The position numbers and the translations under genes are program-made. The notes beneath the pieces are model-generated. The model was given only the letters and a program-made list of their open reading frames with translations. It made no database searches and was not told where the DNA came from. From BNXB01 sp031548005 (GTDB taxonomy: Bacteria > Bacteroidota > Bacteroidia > Bacteroidales > Azobacteroidaceae), in the NCBI GenBank assembly GCA_031548005.1, contig JAVBRK010000063.1:1-9893 (forward strand): a DNA stretch of 9,893 nt, read 5' to 3'. Every line of letters starts with the position of its first letter. The first letter of the stretch is position 1. Of this stretch, positions 1-6,044 are shown piece by piece.

Positions 1-2
1 AG

Positions 3-209
3 AAACAAATTCATGTTTTTCGTAAAGACAGGGATTTTCTTTTCAAGATAAAAAATGGCGATTTTTTGTATGATGAACTGGTAAAGATGGCTAATGATAA
101 AATAGCCGGAATAGAGCAATTGTATGCTGCAAGCGATTTGCTGGATATGCCGGATGAAAAAGTGGTAAATGAGATATTGGTAAAGATGAGGGGATTCCTA
201 TATTTCTGA
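3..209 (+). CDS. C-terminal end of a probable nucleotidyltransferase (5'-partial)
   Basis: An open frame enters from the left edge and ends at TGA (207-209), giving 68 C-terminal residues. It has a charged stretch (HVFRKDRDFLFKIKNGD), then a helix beginning YDELVKMANDKI, then LYAASDLLDMPDEKVVN near the end. From memory this resembles the C-terminus of the predicted nucleotidyltransferases of the DNA polymerase beta superfamily (COG3541/RlaP type), which often end with an 'LYEAS.LPDEPD' helix followed by a short 'LLVKIR' tail. The catalytic G-S and DxD residues would lie to the left of the window, so activity cannot be judged. Coding character is good, but the family call is inference from the tail only. 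No strong terminator follows; there is only a loose TCTGAT/ATCAGA pairing at 205-210 and 244-249. Confidence 0.55.
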   Translation, partial: KQIHVFRKDRDFLFKIKNGDFLYDELVKMANDKIAGIEQLYAASDLLDMPDEKVVNEILVKMRGFLYF

Positions 210-498
210 TAAACCAGAGCATACGTATGGCTTGTAGTCTTTCATCAGATTTTGTAACGTAGAATCAAAATCGGTCAGATACGAGAAAAATCAAGAAAAG
301 CTGCCGATTAATCCAAGTTATTGATTATAAATGTATTATAAAATATTTTGTTGTTTCGAAATATATCGTTACTTTTGCGGAAAGAGTTTTTTGAATATAG
401 GAAATATAGTGCAGAGTAATGAATCTCGGTTGTTTCTAAGTCATTACCTATTCTTCTTAAGATACTGCTTAATTATCTGAAATACTGCTATATACATT
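210..498. other. AT-rich non-coding junction
   Basis: This 289-base stretch separates the partial plus-strand gene from the truncated minus-strand sigma factor. I find no reading frame of useful length on either strand. It contains a perfect 10-bp palindrome CATACGTATG (220-229), a plus-strand promoter (347-377), one arm of an 11-bp inverted repeat (375-385), a 7-bp inverted repeat GTAATGA/TCATTAC (416-422 and 441-447), and a short direct repeat ATACTGCT (462-469 and 482-489). The missing sigma-factor C-terminus is not here in any frame I checked, so the stretch looks like a rearrangement scar. Confidence 0.5.
347..377 (+). promoter_or_regulatory. Bacteroidota-type promoter, no evident gene downstream
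   Basis: TTTG (347-350), a 19-base spacer, and TACTTTTG (370-377) match the Bacteroidota housekeeping sigma consensus TTTG-N19ish-TAnnTTTG in both elements. It is the best promoter match in the window. Transcription would start near 383-386 and run right. The first ATG (420-422) opens only a six-codon frame, and everything from 499 on is coding on the opposite strand. It may be the orphaned promoter of a deleted gene, drive a small RNA, or produce antisense to the sigma stub and the DUF6913-like gene. Confidence 0.5.
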
Positions 499-521
499 TT
501 AATTGCAGTGTCTTTCCGCAA
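375..521. repeat. 11-bp inverted repeat flanking 125 bp
   Basis: TTGCGGAAAGA at 375-385 recurs as its exact reverse complement TCTTTCCGCAA at 511-521. The left arm begins inside the promoter -7 element and the right arm lies inside the truncated sigma-factor frame. Identity stops at the arm ends, and I see no target-site duplication. It could be the border of a small invertible or transposed segment. Chance is also possible: by rough estimate, fewer than one such close-spaced 11-mer pair is expected per 10 kb. Confidence 0.35.
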
Positions 522-654
522 CCATTTCCGATTTGATCAGATGCGTAATGAAATACTTTAGTTTCGGGAAATACTTCATAAATAATCGTTCAAATGCGTC
601 GTGGTTTCCATCCCGAAGTTGTCTCAGATATTTCTTCTCATCATCTGGCGTCAT
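499..654 (-). pseudogene. ECF-type RNA polymerase sigma factor, N-terminal fragment
   Basis: A 51-codon minus-strand frame starts at ATG (654) and ends at TAA (499). It begins MTPDDEKKYLRQLRDGNHD and continues AFERLFMKYFPKLKYFITHLI. This is the typical start of a Bacteroidota ECF sigma factor: an acidic N-terminus, 'L+.GN..AFE.LF..Y.P.L..F' and the first helices of sigma-70 region 2. The frame breaks off after KSEMVAE, where such proteins normally continue with an acidic 'D..Q..F...W' helix, and ends with the unrelated residues RHCN. Core binding, -10 recognition and all of region 4 are missing. It starts 11 bp past the stop of the DUF6913-like gene. The break coincides with an inverted-repeat arm (511-521). 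I infer a gene truncated by rearrangement; the family match is by eye. Confidence 0.7.
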
Positions 655-665
655 TTAATTATTTT

Positions 666-1199
666 TTACTCGACCGACTGGATCGTATTGAGGTAATGGA
701 GTATTTGCTTCCCGAGTTCTGAAATCGTATGCTTATTTTTTGAATCCGGAAGGTTTGAAATGGAAAAATCGTATAACGGAAATTCATTCTTTTTCAAACC
801 GACTTTCAGAGGAATTCCGGACAAGGCAACCAGGTATTCGATACTCATATTTTCGTTCAATGTCAGATCGACCAACAGGTCGTACTGATCCAGTATCCGC
901 AAATCTTCCGACAAGTGACGGCGTGGAAATCCAAGCCGGTCGATGTCTGTTTTATTCGAAATCAGATGGTAGGACGTTTTGGAGTAGTTATTTTTATTTT
1001 CACTCGTTTTATAGCAATAAACCGTCACCTTCTTCTTCATTTGCTCCAACTGCTTTATGAAAGCGTGCGCTGCATCATAATCTGTGGCTTCAAAGATCAC
1101 AAGTACCGTTTGAATTTTATCCAGACTTAAAAAACGTTTTTTCCTACGGTCATTCTTGCATAGCCTTAAAATCTTATATTTTAACCAAAACTTGAACAT
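666..1199 (-). CDS. DUF6913-like conserved protein
   Basis: A 177-residue protein of unknown function resembling the DUF6913 family of Bacteroidota. The N-terminus (1-28) is strongly basic (FKFWLKYKILRLCKNDRRKK). An alpha/beta section follows with strand-like TVLVIFEATD (31-40) and KVTVYCYK (57-64). Then come YDLLVDLTLNENMSIEYL (106-123), LSGIPLKVGLKKNE (126-139) and a closing helix LGKQILHYLNTI (162-173). The pattern 'D.LVDLT..E....YL..LS....KVG' is what I recognise from that family. There is no signal peptide and no clear membrane helix. The start at 1199 lies 14 bp beyond the ligA stop, so it is probably co-transcribed with ligA; no clear Shine-Dalgarno is seen. Its role is not known, and linkage to ligA is the only functional clue. 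Confidence 0.7.
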   Translation of the reverse strand: MFKFWLKYKILRLCKNDRRKKRFLSLDKIQTVLVIFEATDYDAAHAFIKQLEQMKKKVTVYCYKTSENKNNYSKTSYHLISNKTDIDRLGFPRRHLSEDLRILDQYDLLVDLTLNENMSIEYLVALSGIPLKVGLKKNEFPLYDFSISNLPDSKNKHTISELGKQILHYLNTIQSVE

Positions 1200-1213
1200 A
1201 ACATGGGTAATTT

Positions 1214-3214
1214 TCAGATCATTTCCAGGAATTGATCTTCATTAATAACTTTGACTCCTAATTTTTGGGCTTTTTCCAGTTTTGAAGGGCCCATATTCTC
1301 TCCTGCCAAAATATAGTCGGTTTTTGACGAAACAGAACCTGCATTCTTTCCTCCATTAGCTTCAATCATTGATTTGTATTCATCCCTCGAGTGTTTTGAG
1401 AAAGTCCCGCTAATTACAAACGTCAGGTCTTTCAGTTTTGTTGTTCGTTCCGACAATATTTTTTCATCGATTACAAATTGTACCCCGGCATCTTTAAGCC
1501 GCTGAATCAAAGTTTTATTTTTATCATCCGAGAAGTACCGGATTACACTCTGTGCGATGCGATCTCCGATCTCATCGACTGCTTTCAGCTCGTCGATCCC
1601 CGCTGACTCCAAGCGATCGATCGAATGAAAAGCAGAAGCCAGTCTTTTTGCAACTGTTTCGCCGACATACCGGATCCCTAAGGCAAACAATACCCGCTCG
1701 AAAGGAACTTTCAGTGATTCGCGGATACTTTCGATAAAATTCCGGGCGCTTTTTTCTCCCCAACGCTCCAGATACATGATGTCCTGGATGTTAATAGCGT
1801 ACAGATCGGCTACATTTTTTATTAATCCAGCCTTGAAGAAGTGCTCGATGGTTTCGCTTCCGGCATTGATGTCCATTGCTTTCCGGCCTACAAAATGCTC
1901 GATTTTACCTTTAATCTGCGGTTCACAGGAATTTTCGTTTGGACAGAAATAGGCGGCTTCGCCGGATTCCCGGACGAGGGGTGTTCCGCATTCGGGACAT
2001 CGATCGATAAACTTGACTTTTTCTCCGAGTAAAAACCGGGAATCTTTGTCCACACCCGTTATTTTGGGAATAATTTCGCCTCCTTTTTCAACGAATACCA
2101 TGTCGCCGATGTGCAGATCGAGCGACTGGATGATGTCTGCATTGTGCAATGACGCCCGTTTCACGAGTGTACCCGATAATTGTACCGGGTCCAGGTTGGC
2201 CACCGGGGTCACTGTCCCTGTACGCCCCACCTGGAAGCTGACGGAGTTTAATCTCGTCAGCGCTTGCTCGGCCTGAAACTTATAAGCAATCGCCCACCGG
2301 GGGGATTTGGAGGTAAATCCTAAGTTTAGTTGTTGCCGTAAGGAATTTACTTTCAAAACAATGCCATCGGTTGCTATCGGCAGGTTCTTCCGTTCGGTGT
2401 CCCAGTATCGGATGAAATCGAATACTTCGCTCAACGTACTGCATTTGCGGGTTGCATCGGAAGTTTTGAATCCCCAGGACCTGGCTTTCTGCAAATTTTC
2501 GTAATGGCCGTCGCAGGGCAGATTTTCGCCCAGAAGGTAATACAGGTAAGAGTCTAATTTCCTGGAAGCTACAATAGCCGGATTTTGAAGTTTGAGGGTT
2601 CCGGAAGCTGCATTCCGGGGATTGGCAAATAAAGCCTCTTCCTGTTCTTCCCGTTCTTTGTTTAATGCGTCAAAAACATCCCAGGGCATCAGGATTTCTC
2701 CTCTGATCTCAAATTCCGGAGGGTAGTCGTTTCCTCTCAGTTTAAGCGGGATACTGCGAATGGTACGGACATTATCCGTTACCAGATCTCCTTTGGCGCC
2801 GTCTCCGCGGGTGATGGCCTGAGTGAGTACGCCATGCTCATAAATCAGGGAGATCGAGGTTCCATCGTACTTCAGCTCACAAACCAGTTCGAAAGGCTCG
2901 TTCAGAAACTTTTGTGTCCGGTTGTAAAAATCCGTGACCTCCGCCTCCGAATAGGTATTGGACAAAGATAGCATCGGATACCGGTGATTGACCTGTGCAA
3001 AATTTTTATTAATGTCGTTGCCCACCCGTTGTGTTGGCGAATCCGGATCGTAATATTCAGGGTGCTGGTTTTCCAGATCCTGTAATTCCTGCATTTTTGC
3101 GTCAAATTCGTAATCACTGATAGTCGGGTTTGAAAGTACGTAGTAATTATAATTGTGTTCGTCGAGCTCTTTCCGCAAATCCGCTATCTGTTGCTTAATA
3201 CTGCATGTGGACAT
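1214..3214 (-). CDS. ligA: NAD-dependent DNA ligase LigA
   Basis: This 666-residue protein, of normal LigA length, seals nicks in duplex DNA using NAD+ during replication and repair. Domain Ia (about 1-70) has the NAD-binding tyrosines (HNYNYYVLSNP, 20-30). The adenylation motif KYDG has catalytic Lys115. Further nucleotidyltransferase motifs are EIRGE (169-173), NPRNAASG (198-205), DGIVLKVN (283-290, Lys288) and SPRWAIAYKF (304-313). The OB fold carries QVGRTGTVTPVA (328-339). A four-cysteine zinc finger uses Cys406, Cys409, Cys424 and Cys430. Helix-hairpin-helix repeats follow (about 440-570), then a BRCT domain (about 591-666). One oddity: the first HhH turn, usually '.I.GLG..T', reads DINAGSETIE (448-457), with the glycine turn altered and one residue short. 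The gene sits 59 bp downstream of the phosphopantetheinyl transferase without a clear promoter of its own, so read-through from the ssb-gld cluster is likely. Confidence 0.97.
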   Translation of the reverse strand: MSTCSIKQQIADLRKELDEHNYNYYVLSNPTISDYEFDAKMQELQDLENQHPEYYDPDSPTQRVGNDINKNFAQVNHRYPMLSLSNTYSEAEVTDFYNRTQKFLNEPFELVCELKYDGTSISLIYEHGVLTQAITRGDGAKGDLVTDNVRTIRSIPLKLRGNDYPPEFEIRGEILMPWDVFDALNKEREEQEEALFANPRNAASGTLKLQNPAIVASRKLDSYLYYLLGENLPCDGHYENLQKARSWGFKTSDATRKCSTLSEVFDFIRYWDTERKNLPIATDGIVLKVNSLRQQLNLGFTSKSPRWAIAYKFQAEQALTRLNSVSFQVGRTGTVTPVANLDPVQLSGTLVKRASLHNADIIQSLDLHIGDMVFVEKGGEIIPKITGVDKDSRFLLGEKVKFIDRCPECGTPLVRESGEAAYFCPNENSCEPQIKGKIEHFVGRKAMDINAGSETIEHFFKAGLIKNVADLYAINIQDIMYLERWGEKSARNFIESIRESLKVPFERVLFALGIRYVGETVAKRLASAFHSIDRLESAGIDELKAVDEIGDRIAQSVIRYFSDDKNKTLIQRLKDAGVQFVIDEKILSERTTKLKDLTFVISGTFSKHSRDEYKSMIEANGGKNAGSVSSKTDYILAGENMGPSKLEKAQKLGVKVINEDQFLEMI

Positions 3215-3273
3215 AGGTGTGTTGTTAACTTGCTGTAAATAATGAATCCTATTGCGTGTGGCGTCTTCTTGAA

Positions 3274-3903
3274 TTAAGATTCCGTAAATGTAAGAACATA
3301 TTCTGAATTGGCAATATACCGGATCAGAAATTTCTGTTTGAAAGAAGTTGCTGTTTCATAGGCTTCGAATGTACCCAGCAAACCGATTTCAGGGGTAAAA
3401 GATTGGATATGTAAATTTTCCCGGAAGTCGATATTTTCTTTTCCGATCACCTTGAATAAGGTTTCTTTGGCCGACCAATGCAGAAGCAAATGCGTTTGCT
3501 CTTGTTCCTGTACGATTCCGCTTTCTTCTTCCGGACTCATGAACCGGCGCCTGATTTTGAATATTCTGGAAGTATTCCGCTCGATATCGATTCCGACCGG
3601 ATACCGGGGATTAACGATTACGGCCACCTGACCTGTTGTATGACTGATGCTCAGATGGTACGAGCCATCTTTGAAGCCCGGCCGGCCGGCCGTATCATAG
3701 ACGATTTCTTTTTCTTCCCCCAGGAGCTCTTTTAGTAAAACCCTTACTGTGAGCCATTCCCGTTTCCGGACTTCCGATCCGATCCGGCGGATAAAAGGCA
3801 GGTAGGCGTCCCGGTATTCTAATCCGGATAAAAGCTCGTCGATTGTTGCCGTAATTTCCCGTACAGCCCAGATCGTATCGGGGTAGGTTACCGGATTATT
3901 CAT
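3274..3903 (-). CDS. 4'-phosphopantetheinyl transferase superfamily protein
   Basis: A 209-residue enzyme predicted to transfer phosphopantetheine from coenzyme A to a serine of acyl- or peptidyl-carrier proteins. The diagnostic motifs are present: GRPGF (73-77), SISHTT (85-90), the Mg2+-binding VGIDIE (103-108, Asp105 and Glu107 or Glu108) and WSAKETLFK (143-151) with the catalytic Glu147-Lys151 segment. Size and layout fit the two-lobed Sfp/HetI type rather than the roughly 120-residue AcpS type. The ATG (3903) overlaps the end of gldD by 8 bp, which suggests translational coupling. The carrier substrate cannot be told from this window: no polyketide or peptide synthetase gene is visible, so fatty-acid ACP is a reasonable guess. 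Confidence 0.9.
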   Translation of the reverse strand: MNNPVTYPDTIWAVREITATIDELLSGLEYRDAYLPFIRRIGSEVRKREWLTVRVLLKELLGEEKEIVYDTAGRPGFKDGSYHLSISHTTGQVAVIVNPRYPVGIDIERNTSRIFKIRRRFMSPEEESGIVQEQEQTHLLLHWSAKETLFKVIGKENIDFRENLHIQSFTPEIGLLGTFEAYETATSFKQKFLIRYIANSEYVLTFTES

Positions 3904-4477
3904 GGCGATTCCGGTTAAAACTGGAAATTAGTTCCATGATGTCCTCTTTAATGTACGATCGAACCGGGGCGATCGAATCCTGGTTGGGCGTTGCATTGAA
4001 ATATAGGCTTCCCCGGAGAAAATAGTGCAGACTGTCGGTAATCAGAAACTGTACCGGAGAAGCGGTGTTTCCCCGGATCTCGAATAGCCGGGCATAAACC
4101 CGGTTGGAAGGATCTGAGTATTCTTTCTCATCGATATCTTCTGCTTTTTTCATCTGCATGGTGAGCAGTTCCCGGGTAGCTTCCCCAATTACATGCAGAT
4201 CTTCGGGGGTATTGACCGGCAACAGGCTGCAATAAATCCGGGCATCCAGATGAGGGTAAATAATGTTGAACCATTCTCCTTTGCCGTTAGTTTCAGGAAC
4301 CTGTTCGATAAGCGCTGCTTCCTGAATGTGGAATGAATACATTCCGGCGGGATCGGTTGCAGTCCGGTAAACGGGACGATCCAGGTCTATCCGGAAATAA
4401 CCGGCCGGTTTCGGGGTATAATCTCTATCAGAACAGGCAACCAGAAACAGGATGATAATAAGATACACGCTTTTCAT
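3896..4477 (-). CDS. gldD: GldD-like gliding motility lipoprotein
   Basis: A 193-residue predicted lipoprotein. A hydrophobic leader KSVYLIIILFLVAC (2-15) ends in a lipobox with Cys15. The GldD signature PKPAGYFRIDL follows at 22-32, with the conserved stretches NIIYPHLDARIYCSLLPV (71-88) and HYFLRGSLYFNATPNQDS (151-168). In Flavobacterium johnsoniae GldD is a lipoprotein required for gliding; homologues also occur in non-gliding Bacteroidales, where the role is unclear. The frame stays open 34 codons further upstream (to 4579), but that extension overlaps gldE and would bury the signal peptide, so the start at 4477 is chosen. It begins 5 bases past the gldE stop and overlaps the phosphopantetheinyl transferase gene by 8 bp. 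No other gliding or type IX secretion gene is in view. Confidence 0.9.
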   Translation of the reverse strand: MKSVYLIIILFLVACSDRDYTPKPAGYFRIDLDRPVYRTATDPAGMYSFHIQEAALIEQVPETNGKGEWFNIIYPHLDARIYCSLLPVNTPEDLHVIGEATRELLTMQMKKAEDIDEKEYSDPSNRVYARLFEIRGNTASPVQFLITDSLHYFLRGSLYFNATPNQDSIAPVRSYIKEDIMELISSFNRNRHE

Positions 4478-4481
4478 AAGT

Positions 4482-5465
4482 TCATTCTTCCGGCTCAGTT
4501 TCCGGATTGACTGTTTCCTGGATATAAAATTTGACTTTCTTAATCCGCTTCGTATCCATATCCAGAATTTTGAAAGCATAGGGTCCCCAGTTTACGACTT
4601 CGCTCTTTTCCGGAAAATCGCCTTTAATTCCTAATACCAACCCGGCCAATGTGTCTGCATCTTCCGTTAATTTCTCAAAAGATTTTTCGGTGATGCCGGT
4701 GGTCCTGAAAAAATCTCCCAGTAGGATTTTGGCATCGAAAACGTAAGATCCGTCGGCTAATTTGATGTATTTGGCATCGTCGTCATCGTCGTATTCATCG
4801 CTGATTTCTCCGACAATTTCCTCCAGGATGTCTTCCAGGGTCACAATTCCCGAGGTTCCTCCGAATTCATCGACAACGATGGCTAAGTGAATCTTATTGG
4901 TACGGAATTCCTCCAGCAGATCGTCTATTTTTTTTGTTTCAGGTACAAAAAAAGCAGGACGGATCAGGCTTTGCCAGCGAAAGCTGTCGGGTTTATCCAG
5001 ATAAGGCAGCAAGTCTTTAATATACAATACCCCTTTAATATTGTCGCGGCTTCCGGAGTAAACCGGGATTCTGGAATAGCCTACATTAATGATGTATTGG
5101 ATTACATTACTGAAAGTTTCCCGGATGTTGATATCGGCGATATCGATCCGGGGAGTCATGATCTCGATGGCGGATTTATGGTATAGATTGACAATCCCTT
5201 CGAGCATTTCTTTTTCTTCCGAAATTTCTTCCGGAGCGATTTCCAATGCTTTCGAAAGTTCGTCGACCGAAACATTGGTGCTTCCTATTTTTCTTAAAAA
5301 CCGGAACTTATACTTCCACAGGAAGAAGCCGAGTACCAGGAGAATTAAAAGTATCAGGAGGATTATTCCGGAAGCAGGTGTTATTTCTATCACGCCTGTA
5401 GTGATAAGATGGGGTTTAACCCGGGTGCTTCCCAAAAAAACGGATAAAAATGAATCTGCTTCCAA
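4482..5465 (-). CDS. gldE: GldE-like CBS/CorC-type membrane protein, short form lacking most of DUF21
   Basis: A 327-residue protein of the hemolysin C/CorC/CNNM superfamily. One hydrophobic segment (about 34-50) is followed by NVSVDELSKALEI (64-76), EEKEMLEGIVNL (83-94), a CBS pair (about 99-222, with EIMTPRIDI, GYSRIPVYSG and DEFGGTSGIVTLEDILEEIVGE), an acidic linker DDDDD, and a CorC/HlyC C-terminal domain (about 235-317, with DTLAGLVLG). GldE supports gliding in Flavobacterium and partners GldD. Known GldE proteins are, from memory, about 420-450 residues and carry a DUF21 domain with several membrane helices between the N-terminus and the VSVDEL motif. Here that block is reduced to one helix with no frame break. 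The frame has no ATG before residue 87; TTG at 5463-5465 gives an N-terminus (EADSFLSVF) resembling family starts. It lies 23 bp after ssb. Confidence 0.88.
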   Translation of the reverse strand: MEADSFLSVFLGSTRVKPHLITTGVIEITPASGIILLILLILLVLGFFLWKYKFRFLRKIGSTNVSVDELSKALEIAPEEISEEKEMLEGIVNLYHKSAIEIMTPRIDIADINIRETFSNVIQYIINVGYSRIPVYSGSRDNIKGVLYIKDLLPYLDKPDSFRWQSLIRPAFFVPETKKIDDLLEEFRTNKIHLAIVVDEFGGTSGIVTLEDILEEIVGEISDEYDDDDDAKYIKLADGSYVFDAKILLGDFFRTTGITEKSFEKLTEDADTLAGLVLGIKGDFPEKSEVVNWGPYAFKILDMDTKRIKKVKFYIQETVNPETEPEE

Positions 5466-5488
5466 AATAAACCGATTTAGTTTAACAA

Positions 5489-5959
5489 TCAGAATGGCAA
5501 ATCGTCATTGTTGCCGGTATCGCCTGCAGGAATGGAATGATCCGGTACCGATATGCTTTTTGCCGGATCGGTTGCAGGTGGCGTTGTCGCAGTTCCGGGA
5601 AATGGCGCGGATGAAACTCCGTCCGGCTTGCGGTCGAGCAGTTCCATATTATCACCCCAGATTTCGGTGATGTAGCGTTTATTTCCAGATGCATCATCGT
5701 AAGAACGAGTGCGTATCCGTCCTTCAACGAAGATTTTAGATCCCTTACGTACATACTTTTCAGCAATTTCGGCTAAACCTCTCCACAAAACAACATTGTG
5801 CCATTCGGTGCGGTCCGGAACCTGGGTTCCGTTAGCAGCCGTATAGCCTTTCTCTGTTGTTGCCAGAGAAAAATTGGCAACCGCTCCCCCGTTGTCGAAA
5901 TACCGGACTTCGGGATCTTTACCCACATTGCCAATAAGAAAAATTTTGTTAACAGACAT
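5489..5959 (-). CDS. ssb: Single-stranded DNA-binding protein
   Basis: A 156-residue SSB that coats single-stranded DNA in replication, recombination and repair. The OB fold spans about 1-110, with the family start MSVNKIFLIGNVGKDPEVRY, the central RTEWHNVVLWRGLAEIAEKYVRKG core (split across 50-73), VEGRIRTRSY (78-87) and YITEIWGDNMELL (96-108). A Pro/Thr/Ser-rich flexible linker follows (about 112-148), and the protein ends in the acidic tip DDLPF, the docking site for partner proteins. It is the first gene of the compact cluster with gldE and gldD, a neighbourhood common in Bacteroidota, and has its own promoter upstream. Confidence 0.96.
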   Translation of the reverse strand: MSVNKIFLIGNVGKDPEVRYFDNGGAVANFSLATTEKGYTAANGTQVPDRTEWHNVVLWRGLAEIAEKYVRKGSKIFVEGRIRTRSYDDASGNKRYITEIWGDNMELLDRKPDGVSSAPFPGTATTPPATDPAKSISVPDHSIPAGDTGNNDDLPF

Positions 5960-5994
5960 AAATAATAGATTTAATTATAAGTTAAGATTCGGTT

Positions 5995-6025
5995 CAAAGT
6001 TATGGAAAAAGTGTCGTATATTCAA
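5995..6025 (-). promoter_or_regulatory. Probable promoter of ssb and the downstream cluster
   Basis: On the minus strand, TAACTTTG (6002 to 5995) matches the Bacteroidota -7 element TAnnTTTG. A -33-like TTGA (6025 to 6022) sits 19 bases upstream, keeping the TTG core of the consensus. The expected start of transcription is near 5988, giving a leader of roughly 30 bases before the ssb ATG (5959). It lies in the 85-bp gap after the acyltransferase stop, so it would let the ssb-gldE-gldD cluster be expressed independently of that gene. Confidence 0.5.
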
Positions 6026-6044
6026 GTGAAAAACGGAAAAAGTC

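Noticed and set aside
220..229. Perfect 10-bp palindrome CATACGTATG as an operator
   Set aside because: It is a single short site just after a stop codon, not beside a promoter and with no second copy nearby.
375..521. Miniature transposable element inserted in the sigma gene
   Set aside because: No target-site duplication is seen, and the minus strand beyond 375 does not resume sigma-factor coding.
3677..3696. Tandem GGCC/CCGG repeats
   Set aside because: They fall in the codons for the conserved GRPGF region of the phosphopantetheinyl transferase and need no other explanation.
4478..4579. 34-codon N-terminal extension of GldD starting at 4579
   Set aside because: It overlaps the end of gldE and would put a basic segment before the lipoprotein leader. 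The start at 4477 gives a clean lipobox.
5089..5670. Long plus-strand open frame of 193 codons across gldE and ssb
   Set aside because: It is antisense to two well-supported genes, has no recognisable motifs, and spans their junction.
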